Assembly: GCF_900099705.1 (NCBI RefSeq)
Contig: NZ_LT629695.1
Span: 1,116,001-1,180,000 of the forward strand
DNA: 64,000 nt
Source: Agrococcus jejuensis
Lineage (GTDB): Bacteria; Actinomycetota; Actinomycetes; Actinomycetales; Microbacteriaceae
Reading direction: 5' to 3'
The position numbers and the translations under genes are program-made. Below are positions 37,275 through 46,800 of the stretch, in pieces. The notes beneath the pieces were generated by a model, which did not search any database, was not told the DNA's origin, and was given only the letters and a program-made list of their open reading frames with translations. Every line of letters starts with the position of its first letter. The first letter of the stretch is position 1.

Positions 37275-40265
37275 TCACGCGCCGATCGCGTCCGGCGACG
37301 GCACGTCCTCGGGCAGCAGCAGCACGAGGTCGTCCATCGTGGGGTCCTCGATCGTACGGGTGCGGCGTGCGTGGTTCGCGATCGCCGCATCCATCACCTG
37401 GCGCGCGTAGCGGCCGTTGCCGAACGACGCCGTGCGGTCGACCGACGTGAAGTGGCCGCGCAGCGCCGCGACGGTCGAGCCCGTGCACTCGTAGCCCGAG
37501 CTCGTCGCGTGCTGGTTCACGATCGTCACGAGCTCGTCGGGCGTGTAGTTCGCGAACCGCACGCGGTGCGAGAAGCGCGAGTCGAGGCCCGGGTTCGTGG
37601 CGAGGAACTGGTCCATCTCGCGCTCGTAGCCGGCCGCGATGACCACGACCTCGTCGCGGTGGTCCTCCATGAGCTTCACGAGCGTGTCGACCGACTCCTT
37701 GCCGAAGTCGGCGCCGTTGCCGCCGCCCGAGGCGAGCGTGTACGCCTCGTCGATGAACAGCACGCCGCCGCGAGCGCGGTCGAACGCCTCGGTCGTGCGC
37801 CTGGCCGTGTGGCCCACGTACTCGCCGACGAGGTCGGCGCGCGACACCTCGGTGACCTGGCCCTGCGCGAGCACGCCGAGCGCCGTGAGCAGCGACCCGT
37901 AGAGGCGCGCGACGGTCGTCTTGCCGGTGCCGGGAGGGCCCGCGAAGATCAGGTGCCTGCTGAGGGATGGCGCGGGCAGCCCCGCCGCCTGCCTGCGGCG
38001 CGCGGAGGTGAGCAGGTCGACCATGCCCTGCACCTCCTCCTTCACGCCGTCGAGGCCCACGAGCTCGCGCAGGGTGCCGAGCAGCTGCTCGACGCGCTCC
38101 TCGTCGACGCGGCCGACGCCGGCGCCGATCGACGAGCCGGGCAGCGGTCCGAGGTCGTCGGGCACGAGGCGCGTGAGGGTGAGCGAGTCGACCTCGGCGG
38201 CGTTGCCGAGCCGGTACGCCTGCCTGCCGAGCATCTCCTCGAACACCTTGCGCGCCGTGCGGCCGTTGCCGAACGTCTCGTCGCGCGGCAGCTTCGTGAA
38301 GTAGTCGTGCAGCGCAGCGCGCGTCTCGAACTCGAGGCTGTAGTGGTTGCCGCGGCAGAGGTTCTCGACGATCGTGACCATCTCGGCCGACGAGTAGTCG
38401 GCGAACTCGATCGTGCGCGAGAAGCGCGACGACAGGCCGGGGTTCGCGGCCATGAACGTACGCATGTCGTTCGTGTAGCCGGCGACGATCACGACGACGT
38501 CGTCGCGGTGGTCCTCCATGAGCTTCACGAGCGTGTCGATCGCCTCGCCGCCGAAGTCGTTGCTCGAGCCGCCGTCCTTCGACAGCGCGTACGCCTCGTC
38601 GATGAACAGCACGCCGCCGAGCGCCTTGCCGAACTGCTCGGAGGTCTTGATGGCCGTGCCACCGATGACGGCGGCGACGAGGTCGGGGCGCGCGACCTCC
38701 ACGAGCTGGCCGGTGCGCACGACGCCGAGGGCGGCGAGGATGCGGCCGTACAGGCGCGCGACGGTCGTCTTGCCGGTACCGGGCGAGCCCGCGAACACGA
38801 GGTGGCGCGACACGGGCGGCGACGGCAGTCCCGCCTCGGCGCGGCGCTCGGCCATCTGGTGCATGCGCACGAGCGTCTCGACCTGGCGCTTGACGCTGTC
38901 GAGGCCGACGAGCTCGTCGAGCTCGGCGAGCAGGCGCTCGAGCTCGTCCTGCCCGGGGCGCTCGGGCGCCTCGCCCGGAGCCTCCTCGCCGCGCGGGCGG
39001 GCGGGTGCGCCGTCCTGCGCGTCGTCGTCGTCGACATCCTGGGGCTGCTCGACCTCGACCTCGGCGTCGGGCCCGATGCGCACCTCGTCGGCGACGTCGA
39101 CCATGCGCGTGCGTCGCAGCGCACCCGTCGCGGAGTCCTGCCAGTCGACGCCGACGCTCGAGCCGCGCACCGAGCCGCCCTCGAGCACGAGCCGCGACGC
39201 GTCGCGCGCGACGGCGCCCTCGCCGTCGGCGTCGACGATGCGCACGTTCCTGAGCGACGCCGTCGCGTCGTCGGATGCCGTGACCCCCGTGCCCGCGGCG
39301 CGCTCGATCGTGGAGTCGAGGAGCGTGAGCGACGCCGTGCCCGCGACGACGATGGCGTCGTGGCCGGCGCCGCGCAGCTCGCACGCCTCGGCCGTGAGCC
39401 GGGCGCGCTCGATGAGGTGCAGCGCGTGCGTCGCGCCGTCGTCGATGCGCACGCGCGACAGCTCGACGACCGCATCCGCCATGCCGACGACGCCCTGGCC
39501 GCCGAGGCGCTGCATCGCGACGTCGCGCAGCGTCGCGGATGCGCCGGTCGTGACGAGCAGGCCGATGCCCTCGCCGTCGGCGATGAGCGTGCCGGTGGCG
39601 TCGAGGCTCGCGCCGCCCTCGACGGTGACGGCGGCGTTCTCGACCGAGCCGATCGTGCCGCGCACGAGCGTCAGCTGCCCGCCGTCGGCCACGAGCAGGC
39701 CGCCCTGCACGGTGTCGACGGCCGCGTCGGTGAGGTGCGCCGAGCTCGGGCCGCGCACGACGAGCGCCGTCGTGGCGATGTCGTGCAGGCGTCCGCCGAC
39801 GATCTCGGTCTTGCCGCCCTCGTACACGAGCACGCCGGCGCCGGCGTCGTTCATGACGTTCGTGTCGTGCATCGACAGCTGCGCCTCGGCGCGCACGACG
39901 AGCGCGACCTCCGTCGACGCCTCGACGGTGCAGTCGTCGAGCGACAGCGCCCCCGACTCGACGTCGACGGCCACGTCGCCGCCCGCGCGCGCGATCGTGA
40001 CGCCCGAGACGCGCACCTCGACGGCGGCGCCGCGGATCGCGGGGCCCGTGCCGCTCTCGATGCGCACCTCCCCGGCGTCGCCGACGCCCGAGAGCGAGAC
40101 GACGCGGTCGATCGTGAGCGACTCCCGGTAGAGGCCGGGACGGATCGAGATGACGTCGCCGTCGTTCGCGGCGGCGAGCGCCGACGCGATGGACTGGTGG
40201 CAGTCGGGGTTGTCGGCGGCGACCGTGAGCACCGCGCGCTCGGGGGCGATCAGTCGAGTGGCCAT
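37275..40265 (-). CDS. Beta-helix protein with two EccA/CbbX-like AAA+ ATPase domains
   Basis: 996 residues. Residues 1-~390 form a right-handed beta-helix: repeated short strands such as ISIRPGLYRESLTIDRVVSL and ARLTAEACELRGAGHDAIVV. An acidic linker (~400-440) follows. Two AAA+ modules come next. The first has Walker A AGSPGTGKTTVARLYG and Walker B GGVLFIDEAYALSKDGG; the second has AGPPGTGKTTVARLYG and GGVLFIDEAYTLASGGG. Both have arginine-finger segments NPGLSSRFS and NPGLDSRFS. EccA and CbbX/SpoVK belong to this class. It is the last gene of the type VII gene set and probably acts on substrates or the assembled machine. The start overlaps the upstream stop by 16 nt. Confidence 0.9.
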   Translation of the reverse strand: MATRLIAPERAVLTVAADNPDCHQSIASALAAANDGDVISIRPGLYRESLTIDRVVSLSGVGDAGEVRIESGTGPAIRGAAVEVRVSGVTIARAGGDVAVDVESGALSLDDCTVEASTEVALVVRAEAQLSMHDTNVMNDAGAGVLVYEGGKTEIVGGRLHDIATTALVVRGPSSAHLTDAAVDTVQGGLLVADGGQLTLVRGTIGSVENAAVTVEGGASLDATGTLIADGEGIGLLVTTGASATLRDVAMQRLGGQGVVGMADAVVELSRVRIDDGATHALHLIERARLTAEACELRGAGHDAIVVAGTASLTLLDSTIERAAGTGVTASDDATASLRNVRIVDADGEGAVARDASRLVLEGGSVRGSSVGVDWQDSATGALRRTRMVDVADEVRIGPDAEVEVEQPQDVDDDDAQDGAPARPRGEEAPGEAPERPGQDELERLLAELDELVGLDSVKRQVETLVRMHQMAERRAEAGLPSPPVSRHLVFAGSPGTGKTTVARLYGRILAALGVVRTGQLVEVARPDLVAAVIGGTAIKTSEQFGKALGGVLFIDEAYALSKDGGSSNDFGGEAIDTLVKLMEDHRDDVVVIVAGYTNDMRTFMAANPGLSSRFSRTIEFADYSSAEMVTIVENLCRGNHYSLEFETRAALHDYFTKLPRDETFGNGRTARKVFEEMLGRQAYRLGNAAEVDSLTLTRLVPDDLGPLPGSSIGAGVGRVDEERVEQLLGTLRELVGLDGVKEEVQGMVDLLTSARRRQAAGLPAPSLSRHLIFAGPPGTGKTTVARLYGSLLTALGVLAQGQVTEVSRADLVGEYVGHTARRTTEAFDRARGGVLFIDEAYTLASGGGNGADFGKESVDTLVKLMEDHRDEVVVIAAGYEREMDQFLATNPGLDSRFSHRVRFANYTPDELVTIVNQHATSSGYECTGSTVAALRGHFTSVDRTASFGNGRYARQVMDAAIANHARRTRTIEDPTMDDLVLLLPEDVPSPDAIGA

Positions 40266-40870
40266 GTCGTGCCCTCCCAGGCGTCGGGGCGGATGGCGGC
40301 CGACACGCGCCGCCAGGTCTCCGCGTCGATCGGCGCCGCCGGCCCCGCCGCCCGCAGGTGGGCGACGAGCTCGGGGTCGGGCGCGATCCAGTGGTGCTCG
40401 AGGTAGTAGGCGACGGCGTCGCTCCAGATCCAGGCGCCGTCGGATCGCAGGTCGGCGGGCACGGCGGCGTCGACGTCGCCGAGGTCGTCGCGCAGCGGCT
40501 GCGAGGCGCGCACGACGATCGAGCCGGAGCGCAGCAGCGCGAGCAGCTCCTCGCGCTCGCGCTGGTCGACGATGACGGGGTGGTCGGCCGCGAACCACGG
40601 CTTCCCGTCGCGCTGCCCGTCGAAGACGCGGGCGACGCACGGCGGCGGCATGCGACGCCGCGTCGAGAGGCGGCCGGCCACGTCGCGCAGCAGGGTGCGG
40701 ATGCGGTGCGCGCCGCTCGCCGCCGTCGGCGTCGCGGATGCGGGAGCCGCGGGTGCGGCGGTCGCCGCGTCGGGTGCCGCGGCCTCGACCGGCGCATCCG
40801 GCACGTCGGGCTCGACCTGCGACGGCATCGGCTCGTCGTGCTGCTGGGATGCGGGGAGCTCGTGCGTCAT
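40250..40870 (-). CDS. Conserved hypothetical protein of the type VII locus
   Basis: 206 residues. The first ~60 residues are an Ala/Pro-rich low-complexity arm. The C-terminal ~140 residues are folded, with CVARVFDGQRDGKPWFAADH, REELLALLRSGSIVVRAS and WIWSDAVAYYLEHHWIAPDP. I recall the last segment in uncharacterised actinobacterial proteins next to secretion genes. It is sandwiched between the ART-like gene (10-nt gap) and the AAA+ gene (16-nt overlap), so it is co-translated with both. Function unknown. Confidence 0.7.
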   Translation of the reverse strand: MTHELPASQQHDEPMPSQVEPDVPDAPVEAAAPDAATAAPAAPASATPTAASGAHRIRTLLRDVAGRLSTRRRMPPPCVARVFDGQRDGKPWFAADHPVIVDQREREELLALLRSGSIVVRASQPLRDDLGDVDAAVPADLRSDGAWIWSDAVAYYLEHHWIAPDPELVAHLRAAGPAAPIDAETWRRVSAAIRPDAWEGTTWPLD

Positions 40871-40880
40871 GCGATCCACC

Positions 40881-43730
40881 TCAGGCCGCCAGGGGAAGGT
40901 CGCCGAACCAGCGATCGATGGCATGCGTGCCGACCTCGCCGCGAGCCTCCGCTGCCGCCTGCAGTCGCGCGAGCGCCTGCTCGGCATCCGCGCTCTCCTC
41001 GGCGAGCAGCAGTCGCGGCGACGGACCCTCGGCGCTGCCGAGCACGCGCAGCCGCACGCCGGCGGGCAGCACGACGTCGGCGGCGCCCGGCGTGCCGTGC
41101 AGCACGCGGTCGAGGCGGCGTCCGCTCGTGGTCCAGATGAGCGCCTCCGACGGGCCGGTCGCGGGACCGTCGGCCGCGGCGGCGACGAGCGGCGTGCGCA
41201 GCCGCAGGAGCGAGCCGGGCGTGGCGTCGACGCCCGCGGGGATGCCGCGCACCACGACCGAGCGCGCCGTCGGCAGCATCGCGAGCCCCTCGGCGAGGCA
41301 CGTGTGGAAGTCGAGGTCGTACTCGGCGTGCGGCTCCGTCGCGAACACCCGCACGAGCGAGAGGCCCGTGAGCATCGCGGAGCGGTCGGTCGCGACGCGC
41401 ATGCCGGGCTGCTGCGCGAGCAGCTGCGCGACGGTGCGGCTCGCGACGTCGTACCGGGAGCCGAGCGCCGAGCGCACGCGATGGCGCTGGTCGGCCGTCG
41501 AGCGCACGCCGAGCGGCACGTCGATGGCGGATGCGGTGGGGCGCGGCGCCGGGGCCGGAGCCGGTGCCTGCGCGGGCTCGGGCGCGACGGCGGCCGTCGC
41601 GACGACGGGCTCGACCTGCGCTGCGAGGGCGGGCGTCGCCGCCGGCTGGGCGGGCGCCGGTGCCGCGACGCGCTCGGGCGCGGCCTCGCGCTGCTCGCCG
41701 ACCTCGGTCGTCGGTCGCGCCGTCGCGCCGCGGGTGCCGCCGCCGAGCAGTCGTGTCGCGGCCGATCCCTGCAGCGCCCGCGAGAGCGCGTCGTTCGCTG
41801 CGCCGGCGGCGGCCCGCGTCGGCGCTGCGGGGGCGCCGGCCGCAGCGGCCGCGGCAGCGGCGGGCTCGGCCTCCTTGGGCGCGGCCGGTCGCGCCCGCGG
41901 CGCCGCAGGAGCTGCCGCCTCGGGCGCGATGGTCGGTGCGGGTGCCGGCGCGGCAGCGGGAGCGGGCGTCTGCTGCGCGTCCGAGGGCAGCGCCGCGTCG
42001 TCGGATGCCTCGGCCGGGGTCGGGCGCCGCACGGCGGCCGCGTACCAGGCGGCCGCCGCCGTGTCGACGGTCGGCACGTTCGTGACGTGGGCGTCGCGTG
42101 CGCGTCGCGACGCGGCGCCTGCGCTCTCCTCGGGCGCCGGGGCGTCGTCGTCGCCGCCGATGACGGCGTCCACGGTCGCGGGCGCGAGCGATGCGGGCAC
42201 CGCTGCCGCACGGACGGGGGTGCGCGAGGGCTGCTCGGTCGCGTCGCTACGGCGCTGCGCCCGCGTGCGCTCCGGCTGCACCGTGCGCTCCGGCTGTGCA
42301 GGCGCGACGTCGTCGGCCGCTGCGGCATCCGGCTGCTCGGCACGCAGCGACGCGACCGCGACGGCGACGGCGATCGTCGCGAGCTCGACGGCCTCGACCT
42401 CGGTGGCGGGCGTCCCCTCGGCGACGGCCTCCGTCGTCGCGGCAGGCGCGACCGGCACGTCGGTGTCGCCGCTCGCGTCGGCCGCGGCGGCGACGATGCG
42501 CCCGTCGGCCGTGATCGCGAGCGACTCGGTCGGCGCCCACTCGCCCGGGTACGCGTCGCGCACCACGCGCCTCGCGGCGCCGTCGACGGGATGGATCGTC
42601 ACGGCGCTGCGCTGCTCGAGCCGCTCGCGCAGCGGCGCGAGCAGCGCGGGCAGCGCCGCGGGCTGCTGCGCGCCATCGCACTGCACGAAGATGCCGAGCG
42701 ACGCTGCGGGCGCCTCGAGCGCCGCATGGTCGACGAGCGGCTGCCCGGCGGGGCGCACGACGAGGCCGGCGGAGACGACGTGCACGACCCACCGGTCGCC
42801 CGCGCGCCGCCTGGTCGTGGGGGTCTCGCCGAGGCGGTACTCGACGGCGTTCGCGGCGACGAGCCCGGGCGGCGGCGCCCACCGCTCGAGCGTCACGGTG
42901 CCGTCGGGGGCGCACACGCTCTCGAGGGCGAGCGTCGTCGGCAGCGCATCCTCGTCGCCGTCGATGCGCACGGGGGCGCCGTCGAGCTCGACGCCGTGCG
43001 CGACGCGCAGCGGCTGGTCGAGCGCGGCCGCGAGCGACCGCACGACGTCGAGCGGCAGGCTGCCTTGGCCGAAGCCCGCCAGCACGACCGCCGAGCGCGT
43101 CTCGACGGGCAGGGATCGCAGCACCGCGAGCAGACGCTCCTCGGTGGGCGCGGGCTCTGAGGGGCTGCCCGCGACGACGAGCAGCTGCCGCTCGCGCACC
43201 GCGATGCCCGCGAGCCGCATGGCGTGCCTGGGCGCGGTGCCTGCCGTGATCCACAGGCCGGCCGGGATGTGGGCGGCGCCGCGCAGCGACTCGGGCAGCT
43301 GCGACTGCCAGGCGGGCGCGGGGTAGCGTCGCCCGGCGCGCACGCGACCGCCCAACGGGCTCTGCGCGATCCATCCGTCGCCGCCGCCGACCGAGAACAG
43401 CGTGCCCTCGCAGCGCACGATGCGCCCCTCGGGCGCGACGACCGAGACGCCGAGCGCCTGCGCGAGGCGCGTGCTCTCGGCCTCGCCGTCGTCGCCGCGC
43501 TTCGCGAGGCCCGCCTCGGGCACCACGACCTCGCCGTCGAGGTGCGGCAGCACGGCGTCGACGACCTCGGCGTCGGCGCTGCGCAGCGCATCGCGCAACG
43601 CGGGCGTCGCGGTGAGGTACCGGGCGGCGCGCAACGGCGGCAGGCCCTCGAGGACCGCCGTGGCCTCCGCGTCGTCGCTCTCGGCGACGACGATCCCGAA
43701 GCCGGTGCGCTGCACGGTGATCGACGTCAC
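40881..43730 (-). CDS. Large protein with ADP-ribosyltransferase-like C-terminal domain
   Basis: 949 residues. The N-terminal ~400 residues are a folded unknown domain. About 420-770 is an Ala/Pro-rich low-complexity linker. The last ~180 residues follow the order of ADP-ribosyltransferase folds: SALGSRYDVASRTVAQLLAQ, AMLPTARSVVVRGIPAG (Arg position), PLVAAAADG, then ALIWTTSGRRLDRVLHG and VVLPAGVRLRVLG. The Glu of the catalytic ExE turn is not evident, so it may be inactive. I chose the GTG at 43730 because GGAAGG lies 9 nt upstream; an upstream in-frame start is less likely. It follows the giant gene after 80 nt. Confidence 0.65.
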   Translation of the reverse strand: MTSITVQRTGFGIVVAESDDAEATAVLEGLPPLRAARYLTATPALRDALRSADAEVVDAVLPHLDGEVVVPEAGLAKRGDDGEAESTRLAQALGVSVVAPEGRIVRCEGTLFSVGGGDGWIAQSPLGGRVRAGRRYPAPAWQSQLPESLRGAAHIPAGLWITAGTAPRHAMRLAGIAVRERQLLVVAGSPSEPAPTEERLLAVLRSLPVETRSAVVLAGFGQGSLPLDVVRSLAAALDQPLRVAHGVELDGAPVRIDGDEDALPTTLALESVCAPDGTVTLERWAPPPGLVAANAVEYRLGETPTTRRRAGDRWVVHVVSAGLVVRPAGQPLVDHAALEAPAASLGIFVQCDGAQQPAALPALLAPLRERLEQRSAVTIHPVDGAARRVVRDAYPGEWAPTESLAITADGRIVAAAADASGDTDVPVAPAATTEAVAEGTPATEVEAVELATIAVAVAVASLRAEQPDAAAADDVAPAQPERTVQPERTRAQRRSDATEQPSRTPVRAAAVPASLAPATVDAVIGGDDDAPAPEESAGAASRRARDAHVTNVPTVDTAAAAWYAAAVRRPTPAEASDDAALPSDAQQTPAPAAAPAPAPTIAPEAAAPAAPRARPAAPKEAEPAAAAAAAAGAPAAPTRAAAGAANDALSRALQGSAATRLLGGGTRGATARPTTEVGEQREAAPERVAAPAPAQPAATPALAAQVEPVVATAAVAPEPAQAPAPAPAPRPTASAIDVPLGVRSTADQRHRVRSALGSRYDVASRTVAQLLAQQPGMRVATDRSAMLTGLSLVRVFATEPHAEYDLDFHTCLAEGLAMLPTARSVVVRGIPAGVDATPGSLLRLRTPLVAAAADGPATGPSEALIWTTSGRRLDRVLHGTPGAADVVLPAGVRLRVLGSAEGPSPRLLLAEESADAEQALARLQAAAEARGEVGTHAIDRWFGDLPLAA

Positions 43731-43810
43731 GGCACTTCCTTCCCTCAGCACGATCACGCGCCGAGCGTCGGCGGCGGTTCACCGCCGCGCGGCGCGTCCC
43801 CCGCGCGTCG

Positions 43811-46800
43811 TCAGGAGCGGCTGAGCGCGTCGTCGAAGAAGGCCTGCGCGTCGAACGTCGAGCCGTCGCCCGTGAGCGTGCCGTCGGGCAGCACGATGCG
43901 GTCCTCGAGCTCGTCGTCCTCCTCGGGCACGAAGCCGCCCGTGGGCGCGTCGGGGATCCAGGTGTCGTGGTGCGGTCGCTCGGGCGTCGTCGGCTCGTCG
44001 GTCGCGAGCTCCGGCTCGCGGGGGCGCTCGGTCGACGCGTCGTCGTGCACCGACTCGACGTCGGCCGCGTCGGCCGCGTCGGATGCGTCGGATGCGGGCG
44101 CGGGCTGCGCCGACGCCGGCGGCTGCGCCGGGGTCGGCGTCGGCGTCGGGATCGGCGCGGGCGCGACGGGCGGCAGCGGCTCGGATCGCACGGGCGGCAC
44201 ATCCCTGGGGCGCGGCGGCGCGGGGCGCGCCTGCGGCTCGTCGTCCTCGCCCTCCGACGCCGTGAAGTACTCGTTCGCGGTCTCGTACTCGGAGGTGGAC
44301 TCCGTCTCGACGGCGTCGTCGGCGGCGTCGACCTCGACGTCGCCCTCCTCGGCCGTGAGGTATTCGTCGGCGGTCTCGTACTCCGAGGCGGCGTCGTCGC
44401 GGGCGGTCTCGACGGCGGGCGCGGGCGTGGTCGGCGGCGTCGGGGTCGTCGTCGGCGCGTCGTCGTCGGCGAGCGACGCGAGCTCGTCGTCGACCATGCG
44501 GTCGGCGTCGTCGTCGGCCTCGTAGCCGTCGTCGACCCGGTCGCTCGGCGCCGGGCGCTCGTCGAGGGCCGTCTCGGTCGCCTGCTCCTCGCGCTGCGCA
44601 GCCTCGCGCTCCTGGGCCCGGCGGCGCTCGGCAGCGTCGGCGCGCTCCTCGGCCCGCGCCCTCCGCTCGCGCTCGGCGGCGTCGCGCTCGGCGGCCTCGC
44701 GCTGCTGGTCGCGACGCTGCTCGGCAGCCTCGGCACGTCGGCGACGCTCGGCCTCCTGCTCCCTGCGCTCGACGGCCTCGGCGCGGCGGTCGCGCTCCTC
44801 CTGACGCTGCTCCTCGCGCTGCTGGTCGTCGGCCTCCCGCTGCTCGGCGTCGCGGCGCCGCTCCTGCTCGCGCCGATCGGCAGCCGCCGCGCGGCGCTCG
44901 CGCTCGTCGCGCACCTCGCGCTCCTGACGCTCGACCTCCCGCTGCTCGGCCTCCGCGCGCTCCGCGTCCTGGCGATCCCACTCCCGGCGCTCCGCATCCA
45001 GACGCTCCTGCTCGCGGCGCTCCGCGTCCTCGCGCACTCGCTCGCGACGCTGCGCCGCCTCGCGCTCCTGGCGCTCCAGCTCCCGACGCTCCCGCTGCTG
45101 GCGCTCGCGCTCCCTGCGCTGCTCCTCCTCGCGGCGGAACCGCGCCAGGCGCTCCTCGGCCTCGCGCCGCTCCGCGTCGCGAGCGCGCTGCGCCGCCGCC
45201 TCGCGCTCAGCGCGCGCCGCATCCTCGCGGGCCGCGGCCTCGGCGCGCTCGCGGTCGGCCTCGGCGGCGCGCGCGGCGTCGCCGGCGGTGTCGGCGGGCA
45301 CCGCGAGCCCGAGCGCCGAGAGCTGCTGCTCCCACACCTGCAGCACGACGGGCACGTCGACCTCGCCGGGCTGCCGCGGTCCCCCACTGCTCACGATCGT
45401 CGACGTGCCGGCCGTGATGCGCAGCCGCAGGTGGGCGTCGACGATGAACGAGCGGCCCTTGTGCGTGATCTTCTCCGACGTCTTCACGTCGGTGCCCTGC
45501 TCGTCGGTGCGGCTCGTCGAGCTCTTGAACGACGGCGCGAGCACGCCCGCGAGCAGCCCGGCGTCGGTCATGCCCGAGAGCCCGAACGGCAGCGACATGC
45601 CGGCGTCGTCGGCGCGCTTCTTCGCCTCCGCGATGCCGACGCCCAGGTCGACGGTGTGCTGCAGCGTCGTCGAGGGCGACGTCGAGCCTGGACGGATGGA
45701 AGGCTCGACGAGGCCGCCCGAGATCGACAGGTCGGAGCGCAGGTCGCGGAACGCGCCGCGGCGCGCGATGAGCTCGTCGATGCTGAACGTCTCGCCCGAC
45801 ACGATCCTGGGGATCGCGTTGAACAGCATCGGGTTCGAGATCGCGGTCTGCAGCGCCTCGTCGTAGACGTCGCCCCGACGCGCCCGACCGCCCTTCGCGG
45901 CGAGCTTGTCCTCGACCATCGTGCGCACGTCGTCGACGCCGGCGTGGTCCCAGCGCACGGGTCGCCATGCACCGACCGCGGGCAGCTGGTGCTGCTGCGC
46001 GGCGCGATCGGGGGCCGGTGGCGAATCGAGCGCATCGGGCGAGTTCGTGGGCTCGAGCATGTCGACGGTGCCGCCCACGGAGATCGGCGCGAGCGGCGTG
46101 TGCGAGCCCTTCGTGATCGCACGCGGCAGCAGCGAGTCGAGGGCGCCGCCGACGTGCTCGTGCAGCTCGAGCCGCACGTCGTAGGTCACGGGCACGTGGT
46201 GCTGCTCGAGCGACTCGTGCTCGGCCGTCGTGGCGAGCTTCGGCGACTCGGGCCCCGAGGCGCTCGTGTCCCACCGACGGTTGAAGACGGTCCAGTCCTG
46301 CTGGGTCGCGGCCTCGCCGCCCGGCAGGTCGTCGACCTCATCGGGCCTGGTGAAGAAGCCGATCCGGCCGTCGGCGCCGATGTTGACGAGGTGGAATCGA
46401 CCCCGCTTGCGCGTCGCGCCGCCCGAGCGCTCGGTCGAGAGCGTCTCGCCCTGCAGCGACTGCTGCGTCGCCGGGTCGGTGGCGTCGGGCCGATGCGAGA
46501 CGTCGAGCTCGATCGTGACGGTGCGCTGCGTGAACGGACCGGCGGGCAGCGGCACGGTGATGCGGGTCGGGCCCACCATGGCGTCGCGCACGAAGCCCGA
46601 GCCGGAGCTCTGGGTGAGCACGCGGCGCACCTCGCCGAGGATCTGCTGGCGCGTGCGCTCGTCGATGCCCACGGGACGCCAGTTGCGCTCCATGCGGGCG
46701 AGCGCATCCTTGGTGATGCGGCTCTCTCCCACGACGGCGTCGGAGTCGTCGCGGAAGGGCGCGAGCGGGTCGGCGGCGGGGGCGGCAGGCGGATTCGCGG

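Noticed and set aside
37056..40406. 1116-residue plus-strand frame opposite the AAA+ gene
   Set aside because: Shadow of the minus-strand gene, which has intact Walker A and B motifs in both ATPase domains.
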